Below, piece by piece: positions 14,301 through 14,482 of a stretch of 14,482 nt of DNA. The stretch lies in contig JAKIUO010000065.1 in NCBI GenBank assembly GCA_021647535.1, forward strand, positions 1 to 14,482, in the 5' to 3' direction. This DNA is from Hyphomicrobiaceae bacterium. Lineage in GTDB: Bacteria; Pseudomonadota; Alphaproteobacteria; Rhizobiales; JAKIUO01. The position numbers and the translations under genes were made by a program. Position 1 is the first letter of the stretch. Each line of letters opens with the position of its first letter. A model generated the notes under the pieces. The model saw only the letters and a list, made by a program, of their open reading frames with translations, searched no databases and was not told where the DNA came from.

Positions 14301-14482
14301 CAGAAACATTGGGGATGGAAAAGGTTGGAAAAAACTGCGTGTTAAGCTTGCCAATGGCGAACAAACCAGCAATCAGCATCAGCACCATCAGCAGGTTGGA
14401 GGCCGTTGGGTGGCGCACAAACAGACCGATCAGCCTGTGATCGCCTGTAGCTGGAGCCTTGTTCGCCTGGCTGTCTGGTTTG
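11311..14482 (-). CDS. RND-family efflux permease (AcrB-like), N-terminus cut by window edge
   Basis: The frame is open through the end of the window, so the true start lies outside. The GTG at 14418 is internal, because LIGLFVRHPTASNLLMVLML across it matches the usual first transmembrane helix. About 1,056 residues are seen, nearly complete. Numbering from the GTG: TM1 about 7-23, the first periplasmic loop with the QFFPTFSIPNVSV motif (28-40), the TM2-6 block about 320-470, and the TM4 proton-relay pair Asp387-Asp388 in GIIVDDAIVV. A second periplasmic loop and the TM8-12 block end the protein. TM10 reads GILVNDSIILV, with Asn and Asp where AcrB has Lys940 and Asn941, as in several RND branches outside AcrB itself. 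The permease sits in the inner membrane and exports compounds using proton motive force, normally with a periplasmic adaptor and an outer-membrane channel; the adaptor gene would be expected upstream, beyond the window. The substrate is unknown. Confidence 0.93.
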   Translation of the reverse strand, partial: KPDSQANKAPATGDHRLIGLFVRHPTASNLLMVLMLIAGLFAIGKLNTQFFPTFSIPNVSVKVSWPGASATDIEDSIINALEPQLRFLDGVDKITSVAREGVASINIGFVPATNMQKALADAQQAVDSVTTLPQDSKKPVIRRIQRYDRVANLSVSGPYDEGAIRSFAKQIRDGLLNAGIDRVDFVGLRDREIAIHINDRDLARMNLTLTDIARKIKEDSRDLPSGILEGSMERQLRSVATRKTAQTIGRVEIKSDQSGNKILLQDVATLKEGFDKDSLVGLKNGHPAIEMKVQRSLKTDTLASLKILEKYLQDVRRILPPNLDVQIYNIRGNLVAGRLNIMIKNGLQGLLLVLVVLFLFLNVRIAFWVAAGIPVALMAAFAVMYFAGQSINMVSMFTIIMMMGIIVDDAIVVGEHTATRQAMGDNRVEASINGAGRMLTPVSAATMTTMASFIPIAMMTGRMGDIMGIMPIIVLAVLIASLIECFLILPGHLSHGFSKTEKPPGRFRARFDAGFVHIREGWFNRLVTLTYNWRYTTIAVALVSLFVVAGILAGKHIAQRRFPSSPADKLRMSVEFAVGTPRAEQRAALQLLDRSLYEAELKAGDKKGVFIVSSFTTIGQAGRDKGDNLAEIEVQLTSTEIRFAGEGSAHLTARNLIGNWNKIKPQLASLRRATLSPRRHGPGGKDVHVQLTGGTVRQMKQAAEALKPLLAGFPGVSAVEDDLPYGKSELILELTPRGRALGFSAQSVGTQVRNAFQGAIAMRFARGDEEIIVRVKRTQQSKGLGVLERIFLRSPSGVSAPLTQIVKITERAGFSLIKHEDGRRLVSVIADLDSDEMELPDLLEQLDEKIMPQIMADYGVRYQYSGAAEERRRSSRDMQKGLLVAFALIYIILAWVFGNYFKPLVVMAIIPFGFVGAVFGHMIMGYELTIISNIGLLGLTGILVNDSIILVSTAKERLDLGQSMKEAATGAARDRLRAVVLTSLTTIVGLVPLIFETSRQAAFLIPMAITMVFGLLTATILVLILVPSLLGIGGDLSRLGRWVVELYRPARTEPGE

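Overview
The window looks like a stretch of alphaproteobacterial chromosome, moderately GC-rich by eye. The evidence is a fused CysG siroheme synthase, a DUF983 protein, a small heat-shock gene with a sigma-32-type promoter and a ROSE-like leader, DUF1801 and Uma2 proteins, and GTCATCCC-type extragenic palindromes. I cannot place it below class level. Genes sit on both strands in short units. No rRNA, tRNA, CRISPR array or transposase gene was seen.

Layout. 162-634: two overlapping small genes of unknown function. 662-878: a palindromic intergenic element holding a pair of inverted REP-like hairpins. 944-2404: cysG. 2439-2632: a 194-bp miniature element with terminal inverted repeats and a 9-bp flanking direct repeat. 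2855-3316: a DUF983 zinc-ribbon membrane protein, convergent with an exported thioredoxin-like protein (3335-3718, minus). 3847-4474: heat-shock promoter, four-hairpin leader and Hsp20 gene, closed by a terminator at 4510. 4581-4808 (minus) and 4936-5370 (plus): a divergent pair, a 75-residue unknown and a DUF1801 protein. 5594-6625 (minus): asd. 7095-8045: a proline iminopeptidase starting at TTG, whose stop overlaps that of a convergent lipoprotein gene (8042-8632, minus).

8633-9675 holds no gene of ordinary size. It contains a second copy of the miniature element, a strong bidirectional terminator, and two possible peptide genes on the minus strand. Then come a Uma2-family protein (9676-10233), a second inverted REP pair, a frameshifted membrane-anchored protein gene (10598-11274, minus) and a large RND efflux permease (11311 to the window edge, minus, N-terminus cut off).

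How the parts relate. This is mostly housekeeping: siroheme synthesis, the aspartate-family branch point, protein quality control, envelope thiol chemistry and efflux. Small non-autonomous repeats fill the gaps. The most notable signals are (1) the miniature-element family with apparent target duplications, (2) the heat-shock promoter plus ROSE-like leader, (3) the single-base frameshift that splits the gene before the RND permease, and (4) the compact minus-strand unit at 8937-9320 that may encode a hydrophobic 31-residue peptide and a three-cysteine 17-residue peptide. I found no clear large undescribed system; the miniature elements and the peptide unit come closest.
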